20,137 nt of DNA from Thermodesulfovibrionales bacterium (GCA_021129835.1 JAJOKM010000172.1:1-20137), one strand, 5' to 3'. Positions 6,467 to 14,415 are shown, counted from the first letter of the stretch. Made by a program: numbers and translations. The notes: a model not told the origin generated them from the sequence alone.

Positions 6467-6503
6467 ATGGCTCTTTTTTATCGAAATTATAGGAGGAGGC
6501 TGT

Positions 6504-6920
6504 ATGGAGAAGACATTGGCCATCATCAAACCCGATGGGGTAAAGAAAAATATAATAGGAGAGATAATCAGCAGATTTGAAAAGAATGGTCTAATGGTCT
6601 CTGCGATAAAGAAGATTACGCTCTCAAAGGAAGAGGCAAAGGACTTTTATATTGTGCATGAAGAGAGGCCTTTTTATGAAAGCCTCTCTGATTTTATGTC
6701 AGAAGGGCCTATAGTCGTTGTAGTTCTCGAAGGAGAAAACGCTATAACAAAAACCAGGAAAATTATAGGAGCAACTAACCCCGCAGATGCGGACCCGTCA
6801 ACAATAAGAAGAGACTTTGCAGAGAGCATTGAGAGAAATATTGTCCACGGATCAGATTCTCCTGAATCAGCAGCTTTTGAGATATCATACTTCTTTTCAG
6901 AAATGGAGATCAGGCATTAA
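6504..6920 (+). CDS. ndk: Nucleoside diphosphate kinase
   Basis: Ndk transfers the gamma-phosphate from ATP to other NDPs through a phospho-histidine. The 138-residue protein has TLAIIKPDGV (4-13), the conserved RPFY (55-58), GATNPADADPSTIRRDF (89-105) and NIVHGSDSPESAAFE with the active-site His115. All canonical residues are present and length is normal. A strong AGGAGGAGG ribosome-binding site (6491-6499) fixes the ATG. The gene follows fabD after 37 bases, which include a short T-run (CTCTTTTTTATC), so it may be co-transcribed or have its own start. Confidence 0.96.
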   Translation: MEKTLAIIKPDGVKKNIIGEIISRFEKNGLMVSAIKKITLSKEEAKDFYIVHEERPFYESLSDFMSEGPIVVVVLEGENAITKTRKIIGATNPADADPSTIRRDFAESIERNIVHGSDSPESAAFEISYFFSEMEIRH

Positions 6921-7037
6921 AACCCTAACAGGCCGTGAATAGACATAACTATACCTTCGCAGCAATCTTCCCTTTAATTACGGTTATGGATTATGGTATT
7001 TTATCAGAATACATATTGAAGAAAAAGAGACGATATG

Positions 7038-7114
7038 TCTGTGTAATCAAGAGATTGCTGGGTTTTTCAGCAATCACTATGTAATCAGGCATAAGTAAAG
7101 ATTACACCAGGAGG
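7038..7114 (+). promoter_or_regulatory. Structured leader of the P-II-like/CBS operon
   Basis: The 199-base ndk-to-P-II gap contains a hairpin GATTGCTG (7053-7060) / CAGCAATC (7068-7075) with a GGTTTTT loop. It also contains alternative pairings for GATTACAC (7100-7107), which touches the AGGAGG ribosome-binding site (7109-7114). That stretch can pair with GTGTAATC at 7041-7048 (8 bases) or, for its first six bases, with GTAATC at 7081-7086. 7082-7108 is a diverged copy of the etfB leader palindrome. This is compatible with a cis-acting RNA switch but equally with a cluster of short repeats. Confidence 0.4.
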
Positions 7115-7119
7115 TAAAC

Positions 7120-7467
7120 ATGAAGTTTGATGTGGTAATAGCAGTAGTGCCATATGATAAGGAGTGCAAAGTTATAGAAGCAGCAAAAGAGGTTGGCGCT
7201 ACTGGCGCTACAATTCTCTCTGCCCATGGAACGGGCATCAAAGAGGCAAAGACCTTTTTTGGTTTAACACTCGAACTAAAGCAATCTCTGCTGGTAACAC
7301 TGGTTGAACACCATATTACACAACAGGTTATGAAGTCTATTTATGATAATCTCGATATGAAGACACCTGGCAATGGCATCGCTTTTTCTTTTCCGGTAAA
7401 ATCTGTTATAGGGCTCGAAAGCCAGCTCTCAGCCATCAAACAGGAAGTCGCAAAGATATATTTCTAA
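7120..7467 (+). CDS. P-II-like regulatory protein
   Basis: A 115-residue protein of the P-II (GlnB-like) superfamily, trimeric sensors that bind ATP/ADP and small effectors. The alpha/beta ferredoxin-like pattern is clear: MKFDVVIAVVP strand, a helix with EAAKEVGATGATIL, a T-loop region (about 38-55, IKEAKTFFGLTLEL), a second strand SLLVTLVE and a B-loop TPGNGIAF (82-89). The T-loop is somewhat shorter than in GlnB and lacks the uridylylated Tyr context, so this is not a canonical nitrogen regulator. The start has an excellent AGGAGG. A CBS-pair gene follows, suggesting an adenylate-sensing pair. I recall relatives beside DUF1538 or transporter genes, but none is co-directional here. Confidence 0.8.
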   Translation: MKFDVVIAVVPYDKECKVIEAAKEVGATGATILSAHGTGIKEAKTFFGLTLELKQSLLVTLVEHHITQQVMKSIYDNLDMKTPGNGIAFSFPVKSVIGLESQLSAIKQEVAKIYF

Positions 7468-7504
7468 TGTGGGTAAGAATAAAAATACCAGAGGAGGAAG
7501 CCTT

Positions 7505-7906
7505 ATGCTGACTGTAGGCGAATTAATGAGAAGAGATGTCGTAACTATATCCGCAGTTGCTACCATCAGAGATGCCTTTGTCGAGATGAAAAAAAAGAGG
7601 GTGAGGCTATTAGTAACTGAAAAACGCTATCCATTAGATGCTTACGGGATTATCACATTTGCCGAGATAGCAAAGGCACTCGTAGTTGAGGGTGGGAATA
7701 TGGATATATTGAATGTATTTGATATCGCATCAAAACCGGCAGTGCAGGTCTCTGAGAATCTGGGTGTTAAATATGCTGTAAAGCTTATGATAAACCTCGG
7801 TCTTAGATGCATCCTCGTTGTTGACAACAATGACCTAAAAGGGATTCTAACCTTTTCGGATGCGGTCTCCTATTTAGTGGAGAGCACTGAAAAAGAGAAG
7901 AAATAG
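7505..7906 (+). CDS. CBS-pair domain protein
   Basis: Two CBS motifs occupy nearly all of this protein. The first (LTVGELMRRDVVTISAVATIRDAF...) spans about residues 2-60, and the second (VFDIASKPAVQVSENLGVKYAVKLMINLGLRCILVVD...GILTFSDAV) about 70-125. CBS pairs bind adenosine nucleotides and usually regulate a partner; no enzyme or transporter domain is fused. I place the start at the ATG at 7505 (133 residues) because GAGGAGG (7492-7498) is correctly spaced for it; a longer frame from GTG 7469 would add 12 residues and has no ribosome-binding site. It forms a unit with the P-II-like gene and converges on the antiporter operon, with only 19 bases between the two stop codons. Confidence 0.85.
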   Translation: MLTVGELMRRDVVTISAVATIRDAFVEMKKKRVRLLVTEKRYPLDAYGIITFAEIAKALVVEGGNMDILNVFDIASKPAVQVSENLGVKYAVKLMINLGLRCILVVDNNDLKGILTFSDAVSYLVESTEKEKK

Positions 7907-7925
7907 AGTTGGCCCGTTGACTCCA

Positions 7926-9713
7926 TTACATTAAGAAAAAATAAATCAGCGTGATCAGAAAAAATATAAAGACTGTCCAGAAGACCGTTGGGCCGATAGT
8001 CCAGTGCTTACGCAGATCGTGAGGATACCTTTCTCTTTTCTTTTCTATTTCATGCTCAATTTCTACCCTTTTCTCATGGCCACTAAGTGACAAAAGGGCT
8101 GTCTCTGATGTAATTTTAAGGAAAGTTGCCGGGTCTTTGCTTAGCCAGATTGCAGATGAAGGAATTATTTCAAAGGCAACCCGAGTAATCTTTGCTCCCA
8201 CCCAAGCCAGCGGATTATTCAAAAACCACATAAACGCCATGGCTCCTTTCCTATAAAACAGATCTGTATCCAGGAAAATATATGGTTTGCTCCTAAGATA
8301 CTTTAAAAGCATAAAGAAACCTAATGCTGTAAAGAACAGAAATTGCATTTTCCATACGATCTTTTCGGCAGTAAAAGGAACATAGACCGATTCAAACGGC
8401 AGCAAGGCATAAAGGATATCGGGATATATGCCGATAAAAATACATAAAAAGGATGCAATCCCCATCGCTATAAGCATATTGATGGGCGGCTCTTTAGTCC
8501 TTATGCCTGAATCTTCGCCAAACCATGCAAAATATGCAAGTTTCAGCCCTATAGAGAGCCATGTCCCTGACGAAGCGATCGAAAACAGTAACCAGATGGG
8601 AGTTAAATCCTCCTTGGCGGCAGCTGTAACTATCAGCGATTTACTCACAAAGCCGGAAAATAAGGGAAATCCCGAGATAGATAATGCGCCTACCATGAAT
8701 AAAATAAGGGTAATTGGCATAGTCTTATAGAGTCCGCCAAGGTCTGAGAGCTTGCTCTTGCCGGTCATATAGAGAACAGCGCCTGCCCCCATAAAAAGGA
8801 GTCCCTTATAAAGTATATGCGCAAAGGCATGGGCTGCTGATCCATCAAGGGCTAAAGCGGTTCCTATCCCAACGCCTGCAACCATAAATCCTACCTGGCT
8901 TATTATATGATAAGCCAGTAGTCTCCTTATGTCATTTGCGAGCACAGCGAATATAACACCATAAAGTGTCATAATGGCCCCTGCCCAGGCTAACAGCTCT
9001 GTGTCGGGGAAGGCCCTTATCAGCGCATACACAGCAGTCTTGGTGGTGAAAGCAGACAGGAATACCGCTCCTGTGACTGTAGCCTCCGGATAGGCATCGG
9101 AAAGCCATGCTGAAAAAGGAGGGACAGCAGCGTTCAGTATAAATCCAATTAAGATAAGATATGAGGAGAGCCCGGTTAACTCCATAAGGTTGAATGCGAT
9201 ACAGCCAGTTTCAGCAACATGCATAATGATTCCCATTAAGAGGGCGAGTCCTCCGAGTATGTGGATTACTATATATCGGAAACCTGCATTATAGGATGCC
9301 TTTGTCTTTCGTGCCCAGATGAGATAAGTGGAAGATAGGGCCATGATCTCCCAGAAGATAAAAAATGTAATAAGATCACCTGCAAAGACAACGCCAAGGG
9401 AACTGCCTATATATAGGGATGCCGCGATATGCTCTCCAAATCCTTTCAAATGAATGGCATAGACAAACCCTATAAATGCCATTATCACAAAGATATGCCC
9501 AAATATCATGCTTACTTTGTCAACCCTGAGGAGGATTAGCTCATAGTCTATAAATTTCAGGATAAAACCAGTGCCTTCTGGCAAATTAAGCAGGCTGAGA
9601 TAGGCTAATATAGGCAAAAGCAGTAGATATGCCTGCCGCACCCTTCCTTTAAGCAGAGGTAGTAGGATAGCTCCAAAGATAAAGACAAATCCTGGCGGAA
9701 TTAAATCAATCAT
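7926..9713 (-). CDS. NuoL/MrpA-type antiporter-like membrane subunit
   Basis: A 595-residue polytopic protein of the proton-conducting transporter family (PF00361), probably standing in for the N-terminal part of MrpA. In the core, TM5 has the conserved Glu in FIFWEIMALSS (Glu122). TM7 reads GFILNAAVPPFSAWL, with Asn194 where most relatives have Lys. TM8 carries Lys225 (SAFTTKTAVYALIR), and a later ILYKGLLFMG holds the distal Lys. After the core there is an extension with DTDLFYRKG, a long amphipathic stretch, an acidic/basic segment (EKRVEIEHEIEKKRERYPHDLRKHW) and a final membrane helix, reminiscent of NuoL's C-terminal arm. Its ATG overlaps the stop of the small subunit gene by 8 bases. It is the last gene of the operon. 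Confidence 0.88.
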   Translation of the reverse strand: MIDLIPPGFVFIFGAILLPLLKGRVRQAYLLLLPILAYLSLLNLPEGTGFILKFIDYELILLRVDKVSMIFGHIFVIMAFIGFVYAIHLKGFGEHIAASLYIGSSLGVVFAGDLITFFIFWEIMALSSTYLIWARKTKASYNAGFRYIVIHILGGLALLMGIIMHVAETGCIAFNLMELTGLSSYLILIGFILNAAVPPFSAWLSDAYPEATVTGAVFLSAFTTKTAVYALIRAFPDTELLAWAGAIMTLYGVIFAVLANDIRRLLAYHIISQVGFMVAGVGIGTALALDGSAAHAFAHILYKGLLFMGAGAVLYMTGKSKLSDLGGLYKTMPITLILFMVGALSISGFPLFSGFVSKSLIVTAAAKEDLTPIWLLFSIASSGTWLSIGLKLAYFAWFGEDSGIRTKEPPINMLIAMGIASFLCIFIGIYPDILYALLPFESVYVPFTAEKIVWKMQFLFFTALGFFMLLKYLRSKPYIFLDTDLFYRKGAMAFMWFLNNPLAWVGAKITRVAFEIIPSSAIWLSKDPATFLKITSETALLSLSGHEKRVEIEHEIEKKRERYPHDLRKHWTIGPTVFWTVFIFFLITLIYFFLM

Positions 9714-9951
9714 AATAGTCTTCTTTTCTCCTTAACAACCATTTATGTCCCAGCGCTTTAGCTATAACGATGATGAGTATACAAGAGATGAATCCGAATA
9801 AGGCGTAAAATGCAGGCACATACATCCCCAAAAAGAGGGCAGGGGGTATAAGAAAGCCCACGATAAAAACTACAACAAGGCTGATATAAAAAATTATTTT
9901 TAGTATTTTTATGTTTTTAGGCTTATCAAAAAAATCTGGTTCTTTTTTCAT
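9706..9951 (-). CDS. Small two-helix subunit of the Mrp-like complex
   Basis: An 81-residue protein with two hydrophobic helices (about 20-37 and 44-66), a charged N-terminus (MKKEPDFFDKPKNIK) and a C-terminus ending RRKEDYYD. I recognise this pattern (FFDKPKN... FYALFGF... AKAL... KEDYYD) as a small protein that recurs between antiporter subunits in Mrp-like clusters of Nitrospirota and Desulfobacterota. It occupies the place of MbhI-like small subunits, but I cannot show homology to MbhI. The start has GGAGG behind it and lies 2 bases from the upstream stop. A structural role bridging two antiporter subunits is an inference. Confidence 0.7.
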   Translation of the reverse strand: MKKEPDFFDKPKNIKILKIIFYISLVVVFIVGFLIPPALFLGMYVPAFYALFGFISCILIIVIAKALGHKWLLRRKEDYYD

Positions 9952-9953
9952 TT

Positions 9954-11483
9954 TCAGCTTCCTCCTATTGCGGTTAGTGCGGTCATCTTTGCGAGGTCTA
10001 AAAAGACCGATGGCACAAAAAATAATACTAGAGTTCCAATGCCTGTAAGCGCCAGCGGCACTACCATAAAGACTGGCGCTTCTTTCAGTGAAGTGCGATA
10101 AGTGACATGAGATGAGTCTTTATCTGTTAATGCGTCACTTATTACTGGTGATTTGGCACTCTCTTTAAAAAACGCGGCATACACTATCGGCAGAAAATAA
10201 CAGGAATTAAGTATTGTGCTCGCTACTATTACAATAATAATGGGAAGCTGCCCCGCCTCTAAAGAACCAAAAACGATATACCACTTGCTCAGAAAACCCC
10301 CGAGTGGAGGGATGCCTATCATAGAGAGGGCGCCCAGTGTAAAGGCTGCCATAGTGAACGGCATCTGCCTGCCTATTCCGTTAAGCTGGCTTATTTCTGT
10401 CTTACGGGTAGCAACATATATTGCGCCTGCTGCAAAGAAGAGGGTTATCTTTCCGAAGCCATGCAGCACAATATGCAGAACACCTCCTGTAATACCTGAT
10501 TGTGTGAGAAGCGCAATGCCCAATATAACATAGGAGAGCTGGCTTACTGTGGAGTATGCAAGCCGTGCCTTTAAGTTATCCTGTCTGAGGGCCATAATAG
10601 AGGCTGCGATAAGAGTGAAAGAGGCTACATAGATAAAGACTGTGCCTATACCGAGTTGAAACAGGAGGTCAACTCCGAATATATGGAGAATGACTTTTGC
10701 AACGACAAAGACTCCTGTCTTTACGACTGCAACAGCATGCAGAAGGGCGCTCACAGGTGTTGGCGCAACCATTGCTGCCGGAAGCCATGAGTGAAAAGGC
10801 ATCATAGCTGCCTTTGCAATGCCGGCTATAAAGAGCACGAAAATAATGATTAATAATACATCTGTCCCCTCTCCAGCAAGTATTCCCTGAGTGTCAAAAT
10901 TGAGCGTTCCCGCTGTAAGATAAGTCAAAAATATGGCAGGAAGCATAAAGGCTAGCGAGGCGCCTAAGAGGTATACCACATATTTCAGTGCGCCTTTCAT
11001 TGCCGTTGTCGTCTCTTTATGGGCAACGAGTGGATATGTACAGAGAGTAATTACTTCATAAAAGAGAAATGTCGTAAACATATTTGCAGAGAATGCAACA
11101 CCTACGGTCGCAAAGAGCGAAATCGCAAAACATATGTAATACCTTGTCTGGGAGTGTTCATTTAATGTCCTCATGTATCCAATAGAATAAAAGGATGTGA
11201 TAATCCAGAGGAAAGAAGACATAAAGGCAAAGAAAAACCCAAAGGCATCAACCCTGAAACTAATGTCGATTCCTGGAAAGAGTGTTAATAGGAAGAACTC
11301 AATAGTATTGCCTTCTAGAATAGACGGGAGCATCGATGCGACTAGCGAAAATTGAAGAACTGCAGCAGTAATTGACCAAAACTCCCGTAAGTTTGGCTTC
11401 TTCCCTGAAAGACCAATGAGAATAGAAGCAACGAGCGGTACAGCTATAGCATAGATAGGTACTATCGAATGAACTGCTTCCAC
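9954..11483 (-). CDS. MnhD/MrpD-type antiporter subunit (second copy)
   Basis: A 509-residue polytopic subunit with about 14 membrane helices. The hallmark residues are all present: TM5 Glu143 (FLFYEVITLCTYPL), TM7 Lys224 in GIAKAAMMPFHSWLPAAMVAPTPVSALLHA, TM8 Lys255 (AVVKTGVFV), and a distal HGFGKITLFFAAGAI Lys. These form the hydrophilic axis that moves protons or Na+ in Mrp and complex I relatives. The start is GTG behind GGGGG. A 38-base gap from the upstream antiporter gene is one of only two non-coupled junctions in the operon. It is similar to, but clearly diverged from, the 512-residue neighbour, matching the two-MbsH arrangement of archaeal Mbs/Mbx complexes. Confidence 0.9.
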   Translation of the reverse strand: MEAVHSIVPIYAIAVPLVASILIGLSGKKPNLREFWSITAAVLQFSLVASMLPSILEGNTIEFFLLTLFPGIDISFRVDAFGFFFAFMSSFLWIITSFYSIGYMRTLNEHSQTRYYICFAISLFATVGVAFSANMFTTFLFYEVITLCTYPLVAHKETTTAMKGALKYVVYLLGASLAFMLPAIFLTYLTAGTLNFDTQGILAGEGTDVLLIIIFVLFIAGIAKAAMMPFHSWLPAAMVAPTPVSALLHAVAVVKTGVFVVAKVILHIFGVDLLFQLGIGTVFIYVASFTLIAASIMALRQDNLKARLAYSTVSQLSYVILGIALLTQSGITGGVLHIVLHGFGKITLFFAAGAIYVATRKTEISQLNGIGRQMPFTMAAFTLGALSMIGIPPLGGFLSKWYIVFGSLEAGQLPIIIVIVASTILNSCYFLPIVYAAFFKESAKSPVISDALTDKDSSHVTYRTSLKEAPVFMVVPLALTGIGTLVLFFVPSVFLDLAKMTALTAIGGS

Positions 11484-11521
11484 TAAAGCCCCCAGATAGA
11501 ATTTTGGATTCTGAGTTTCAT

Positions 11522-13060
11522 TTATGTTCCTTCCAGAAGCATGATTGCTGCCTTTTCTGCAATCGATACGGGTATAAAGGCAGCAGTGCCAAGGATTATG
11601 CAGAGTCCTGCAAAAATCAGGATAGGAATAACCATGCCAGGCGGTGCCTCAGAACGGGATTCAGAGTTTCTGTCCCCATGCTGGTTATGCGCGTGGTCAT
11701 GAGCCTTTGACGACGACCCCTGGTCGCTGCCTTCTGATGCGAAATATGCGTTTCTGATAACCCTCCCGAAGTAAAACGCTGTCAGCAGTGAACTTGCAAC
11801 AATCACAGGAATAATGTACCACATGCCTGCTTTTAAAGCCCCGACAGCAATATGCCACTTACTAACAAATCCGACTGTGAGTGGAACGCCTACCATAGAA
11901 AGACCGATGATGGTAAAGGCGGCCATGGTAAGCGGCATCTTCCTCCCCACTCCTTTCATGTCCGCTATATCGTATATACGCACCTTATGGATGATCGCTC
12001 CAGCGATAAGAAATAAGCCGCCCTTCATTAGTGAATGGTTTAGCAGATGAAGGATGCTCCCCGTCATTGCCATTTGATCGGCAATGGCGACGCCTAAGAC
12101 GATATACCCCATCTGCCCTAAAGAAGAGCATGCCAGCATCCTCTTGAGATTAGTCTGAGCAGCCGTAAGTATCCCTCCTACTATTATGGCAATAATGGAC
12201 ATGACCAGAAGTATCTCCGTAGCAGGAATGACTTCTAAGGTAAACCCTGCCTCAAACACTGTAAACATAACCCTTATCAATGCATAGGCAGTAACCTTCA
12301 GGATAGACGCAGCTAATACAGAACAGACAACAGCTGGAGCCAATGAATGGGCGCTTAGAAGCCATGTGTGTAAAGGAAACAATGCAAATTTTATGGCTAG
12401 GCCTACCGTAATGAAGGCAAAGGCAGCAAACACAACCTTTGAATCGTAATGCACCGGCAGTATTGCCCTTAGATCAGCCATATTGAGGGTGCCTGTTATC
12501 ATGTAAAGGTAGGCCACTCCGATGAGGACGAATATAGCGCCGATCGTGCCGAGGATCAAGTAATTGAAACTAGCCACGAGTGCCCCTTTTTTCTTGCCAG
12601 CGCCTATCAGGGAATAAGCGGCAATAGATGTAATTTCTAAAAAGATATAAAGGTTAAACAGATCGCCGGTGACAATAATCCCATGAAGACCTGTCACCAT
12701 CAGCATATTAAGGATAGCAAATGACAAATCTCTGCTTTCCCCGACTTCTCTCTTGACATACGTTGCCGCATATACGGTAGTAAGAAGCGAGACTAAAGTG
12801 ATAGCTACCAGAACAAATCCAGAGTAGTAATCTATCACATATTCGATGCCCCACGGGGGTTCCCAGCCGCCAAGCCAGTAACTGATACGTCCAATCTGCA
12901 AGGTGTTATACAGTAGTGCGAGAGAAGCTATAAAAGAGACAAACGTAGCAACAATAGAGATATGCCAATGGCATCTATACTTCGTCAGCCCCAAGACGGC
13001 AATCAAGAGGGATGCACACATCGGGACTACAACCACTAATGACACTGGTACAGATATCAT
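11522..13060 (-). CDS. mnhD: MnhD/MrpD-type antiporter subunit (first copy)
   Basis: A 512-residue polytopic protein that follows mnhC directly (ATGA overlap), as mrpD does in classical Mrp operons. Key residues: Glu142 in TM5 (LYIFLEITSIAAYSL), Lys224 in TM7 (GLAIKFALFPLHTWLLSAHSLAP), Lys255 in TM8 (SILKVTAYALIR) and a distal HSLMKGGLFLIAGA Lys. Near the C-terminus, between the last two helices, is a loop of about 35 residues (441-475) rich in Ser and His, including KAHDHAHNQH at 452-461. That loop is not part of the family core and could bind metal or be a linker. Role: Na+/H+ translocating subunit of the Mrp-like complex in the cytoplasmic membrane. Confidence 0.92.
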   Translation of the reverse strand: MISVPVSLVVVVPMCASLLIAVLGLTKYRCHWHISIVATFVSFIASLALLYNTLQIGRISYWLGGWEPPWGIEYVIDYYSGFVLVAITLVSLLTTVYAATYVKREVGESRDLSFAILNMLMVTGLHGIIVTGDLFNLYIFLEITSIAAYSLIGAGKKKGALVASFNYLILGTIGAIFVLIGVAYLYMITGTLNMADLRAILPVHYDSKVVFAAFAFITVGLAIKFALFPLHTWLLSAHSLAPAVVCSVLAASILKVTAYALIRVMFTVFEAGFTLEVIPATEILLVMSIIAIIVGGILTAAQTNLKRMLACSSLGQMGYIVLGVAIADQMAMTGSILHLLNHSLMKGGLFLIAGAIIHKVRIYDIADMKGVGRKMPLTMAAFTIIGLSMVGVPLTVGFVSKWHIAVGALKAGMWYIIPVIVASSLLTAFYFGRVIRNAYFASEGSDQGSSSKAHDHAHNQHGDRNSESRSEAPPGMVIPILIFAGLCIILGTAAFIPVSIAEKAAIMLLEGT

Positions 13061-13440
13061 GAATCTTGCTCTATGCGGGCGATCTCATCTTCATCGATAG
13101 TGCCATAAGCTATGTTTATTCTAATAACGAGGGCAAGGGCAACTGCCGTAATGCTAACGCCAACCACGATAGCAGTAAGGATCATAACGTGAGGCAAGGG
13201 GTTGACGTATGGCACTGGATCGGGAAACAGATGCAGATACTCATATGGTATGAGGATCGGCAAGGTCCCACCCTCTTTTGTCGAAATGACTATTAAAAGT
13301 AGAAATACCGCCGTCTGAAAGATATTCAGACCTATAACCTTCTTGACCAGATTGGTACTGGTCATCATCGCATACAGCCCTATTAACACAAGTATTATGA
13401 CTATCCAATAATAATGCTTTGCTATTATCAGTTCCATCAA
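13057..13440 (-). CDS. mnhC: MnhC/MrpC (NuoK-like) subunit
   Basis: A 127-residue protein with three membrane helices (about 10-27, 37-53 and 83-108), the NuoK-like fold of MrpC/MbhG. Recognisable segments are KKVIGLNIFQTAVFLLLI in TM2 and DPVPYVNPLPHVMILTAIVVGVSITAVALALVIRI around TM3. The conserved PLPHVMILTAIVVGVS stretch is diagnostic. The start could be either of two consecutive ATGs. The gene overlaps both neighbours by 4 bases, so mnhB, mnhC and mnhD are translationally coupled. A hydrophilic tail (TIDEDEIARIEQDS) closes the protein. Confidence 0.92.
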   Translation of the reverse strand: MMELIIAKHYYWIVIILVLIGLYAMMTSTNLVKKVIGLNIFQTAVFLLLIVISTKEGGTLPILIPYEYLHLFPDPVPYVNPLPHVMILTAIVVGVSITAVALALVIRINIAYGTIDEDEIARIEQDS

Positions 13441-13895
13441 TCATACTCCTTTTCAGTTATAGATTCAAGAGTTATAAATTCAAGAAAGATTAAGCATATT
13501 GCCCCCATTACCGCTATCCCTATGCCGATCTCTACTGCCAGTATCGCAAAATATCTCACATAAGGGACTTCCAGCCCTGGCACTATTATCGCTCCATAGT
13601 CCAGATATTCCCCCGCAAAGAGCATTGCCACAACTCCTATGCCTGCAAATATCGCAGTGCCACCAGCGGCTAACAACATCCTGATCCTTTCTGCCAATAT
13701 CTTTTTTACTGCATCTTGCCCCTCGGCGATAGCCAGCAATATAAAGCTTGCCGCCCATATCACCCCTCCCTGAAATCCACCTCCCGGAAAATAATGGCCA
13801 TGGGCTATAATGTAAAGGCCGTATAATTGAACAAACGGGGCTAAATACCTGCATGCCACCTGCACGATTATACTATCTGTAGGTCTTTCGATCAT
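13437..13895 (-). CDS. mnhB: MnhB/MrpB subunit
   Basis: A 152-residue protein with four membrane helices and the diagnostic AHGHYFPGGGFQGGVIWA motif (about residues 31-48), which defines the MnhB/MbhF family (PF04039). The rest (AGEYLDYGAIIVPGLEVPYVRYFAILAVEIGIGIAVMGAICLIF) matches the family's C-terminal half. It overlaps the upstream MbhE-like gene and the downstream mnhC gene by 4 bases each. It contributes to the membrane arm of the antiporter complex; no catalytic residue is assigned in the family. Confidence 0.93.
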   Translation of the reverse strand: MIERPTDSIIVQVACRYLAPFVQLYGLYIIAHGHYFPGGGFQGGVIWAASFILLAIAEGQDAVKKILAERIRMLLAAGGTAIFAGIGVVAMLFAGEYLDYGAIIVPGLEVPYVRYFAILAVEIGIGIAVMGAICLIFLEFITLESITEKEYD

Positions 13896-14170
13896 TTGCG
13901 CCTCCTGGATGTAAACAGCAGGAGAGTTCCAATCGCTGCAGTAAAGATGACAATAACCTCGCCAAGGGTATCAAGACCTCGATAGTCAGCAAGCACAGCA
14001 GTAACCATATTAGGCGTTCTCATCTCTTCGTAAGCTAGCGCTATATATCTGGGCACAACATGCAGATGAGCTGGCGCTGCCGGGTTGCCTACAGCAGGCA
14101 TATCGAAGGTGCCATATATAAGCAGCGCCCCCGTTAAAAACACTACGATTAACGGTATAATCTTCTTCAA
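13892..14170 (-). CDS. MbhE-like subunit (detached C-terminal part of MrpA)
   Basis: A 92-residue protein with an N-terminal helix (about 5-21) and a C-terminal helix (about 70-86). They flank a periplasmic segment and the motif TPNMVTAVLADYRGLDTLGEVIVIFTAAIG, which is the signature of the extreme C-terminal MrpA region or of MbhE. In classical Mrp this is fused to the large MrpA; in Mbh-type clusters it is a separate gene, as here. It overlaps both neighbours by 4 bases. The MNH/MBH naming is by homology; substrate ion is not revealed. Confidence 0.85.
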   Translation of the reverse strand: MKKIIPLIVVFLTGALLIYGTFDMPAVGNPAAPAHLHVVPRYIALAYEEMRTPNMVTAVLADYRGLDTLGEVIVIFTAAIGTLLLFTSRRRK

Positions 14171-14415
14171 TCTTTTGCCTTCCTTTTAACAATCCTGTAT
14201 ACTGCAATAATAAACAGGACAGTAGTAATGCCTGCCCCTACCGCTGCTTCTGTAAGGGCAACATCTGGCGCGTTCAACTGGGCAAATGTGACCGCCATAA
14301 AAAAGCTGTAGGCAGAAAAGATTATTACTGCACTTATGAGATCTTTTACTATAATTGCACCTGCTGCCGTTACTACGAGAAATATTAATAAAATAAAACC
14401 TATTTCTAATATCAT
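14167..14415 (-). CDS. MbhD-like DUF4040 subunit (detached part of MrpA)
   Basis: An 82-residue protein with three membrane helices and the DUF4040/MbhD motif AQLNAPDVALTEAAVGAGITTVLFI (about 45-70), corresponding to MrpA's C-terminal portion just before the MbhE part. NuoJ-like in topology. The DAPDVALTEA-like segment carries the conserved Glu of this family. The ATG lies behind GGGAGG and, immediately upstream, the palindrome at 14430-14449. This is the largest untranslated gap inside the operon (93 bases to mnhG), so a second transcription start or a translational control site here is possible. Its stop overlaps the MbhE-like gene by 4 bases. Confidence 0.88.
   Translation of the reverse strand: MILEIGFILLIFLVVTAAGAIIVKDLISAVIIFSAYSFFMAVTFAQLNAPDVALTEAAVGAGITTVLFIIAVYRIVKRKAKD

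Noticed and set aside
7469..7504. Upstream GTG start for the CBS-pair protein
   Set aside because: The extra 12 residues (MGKNKNTRGGSL) have no ribosome-binding site ahead of them and translate the GAGGAGG site that serves the ATG at 7505.
7907..7925. Bidirectional terminator between the CBS gene and the antiporter operon
   Set aside because: Only a 4-base GAGT/ACTC pairing is visible around GGCCCG, too weak to call; the adjacent A-run alone is not sufficient.
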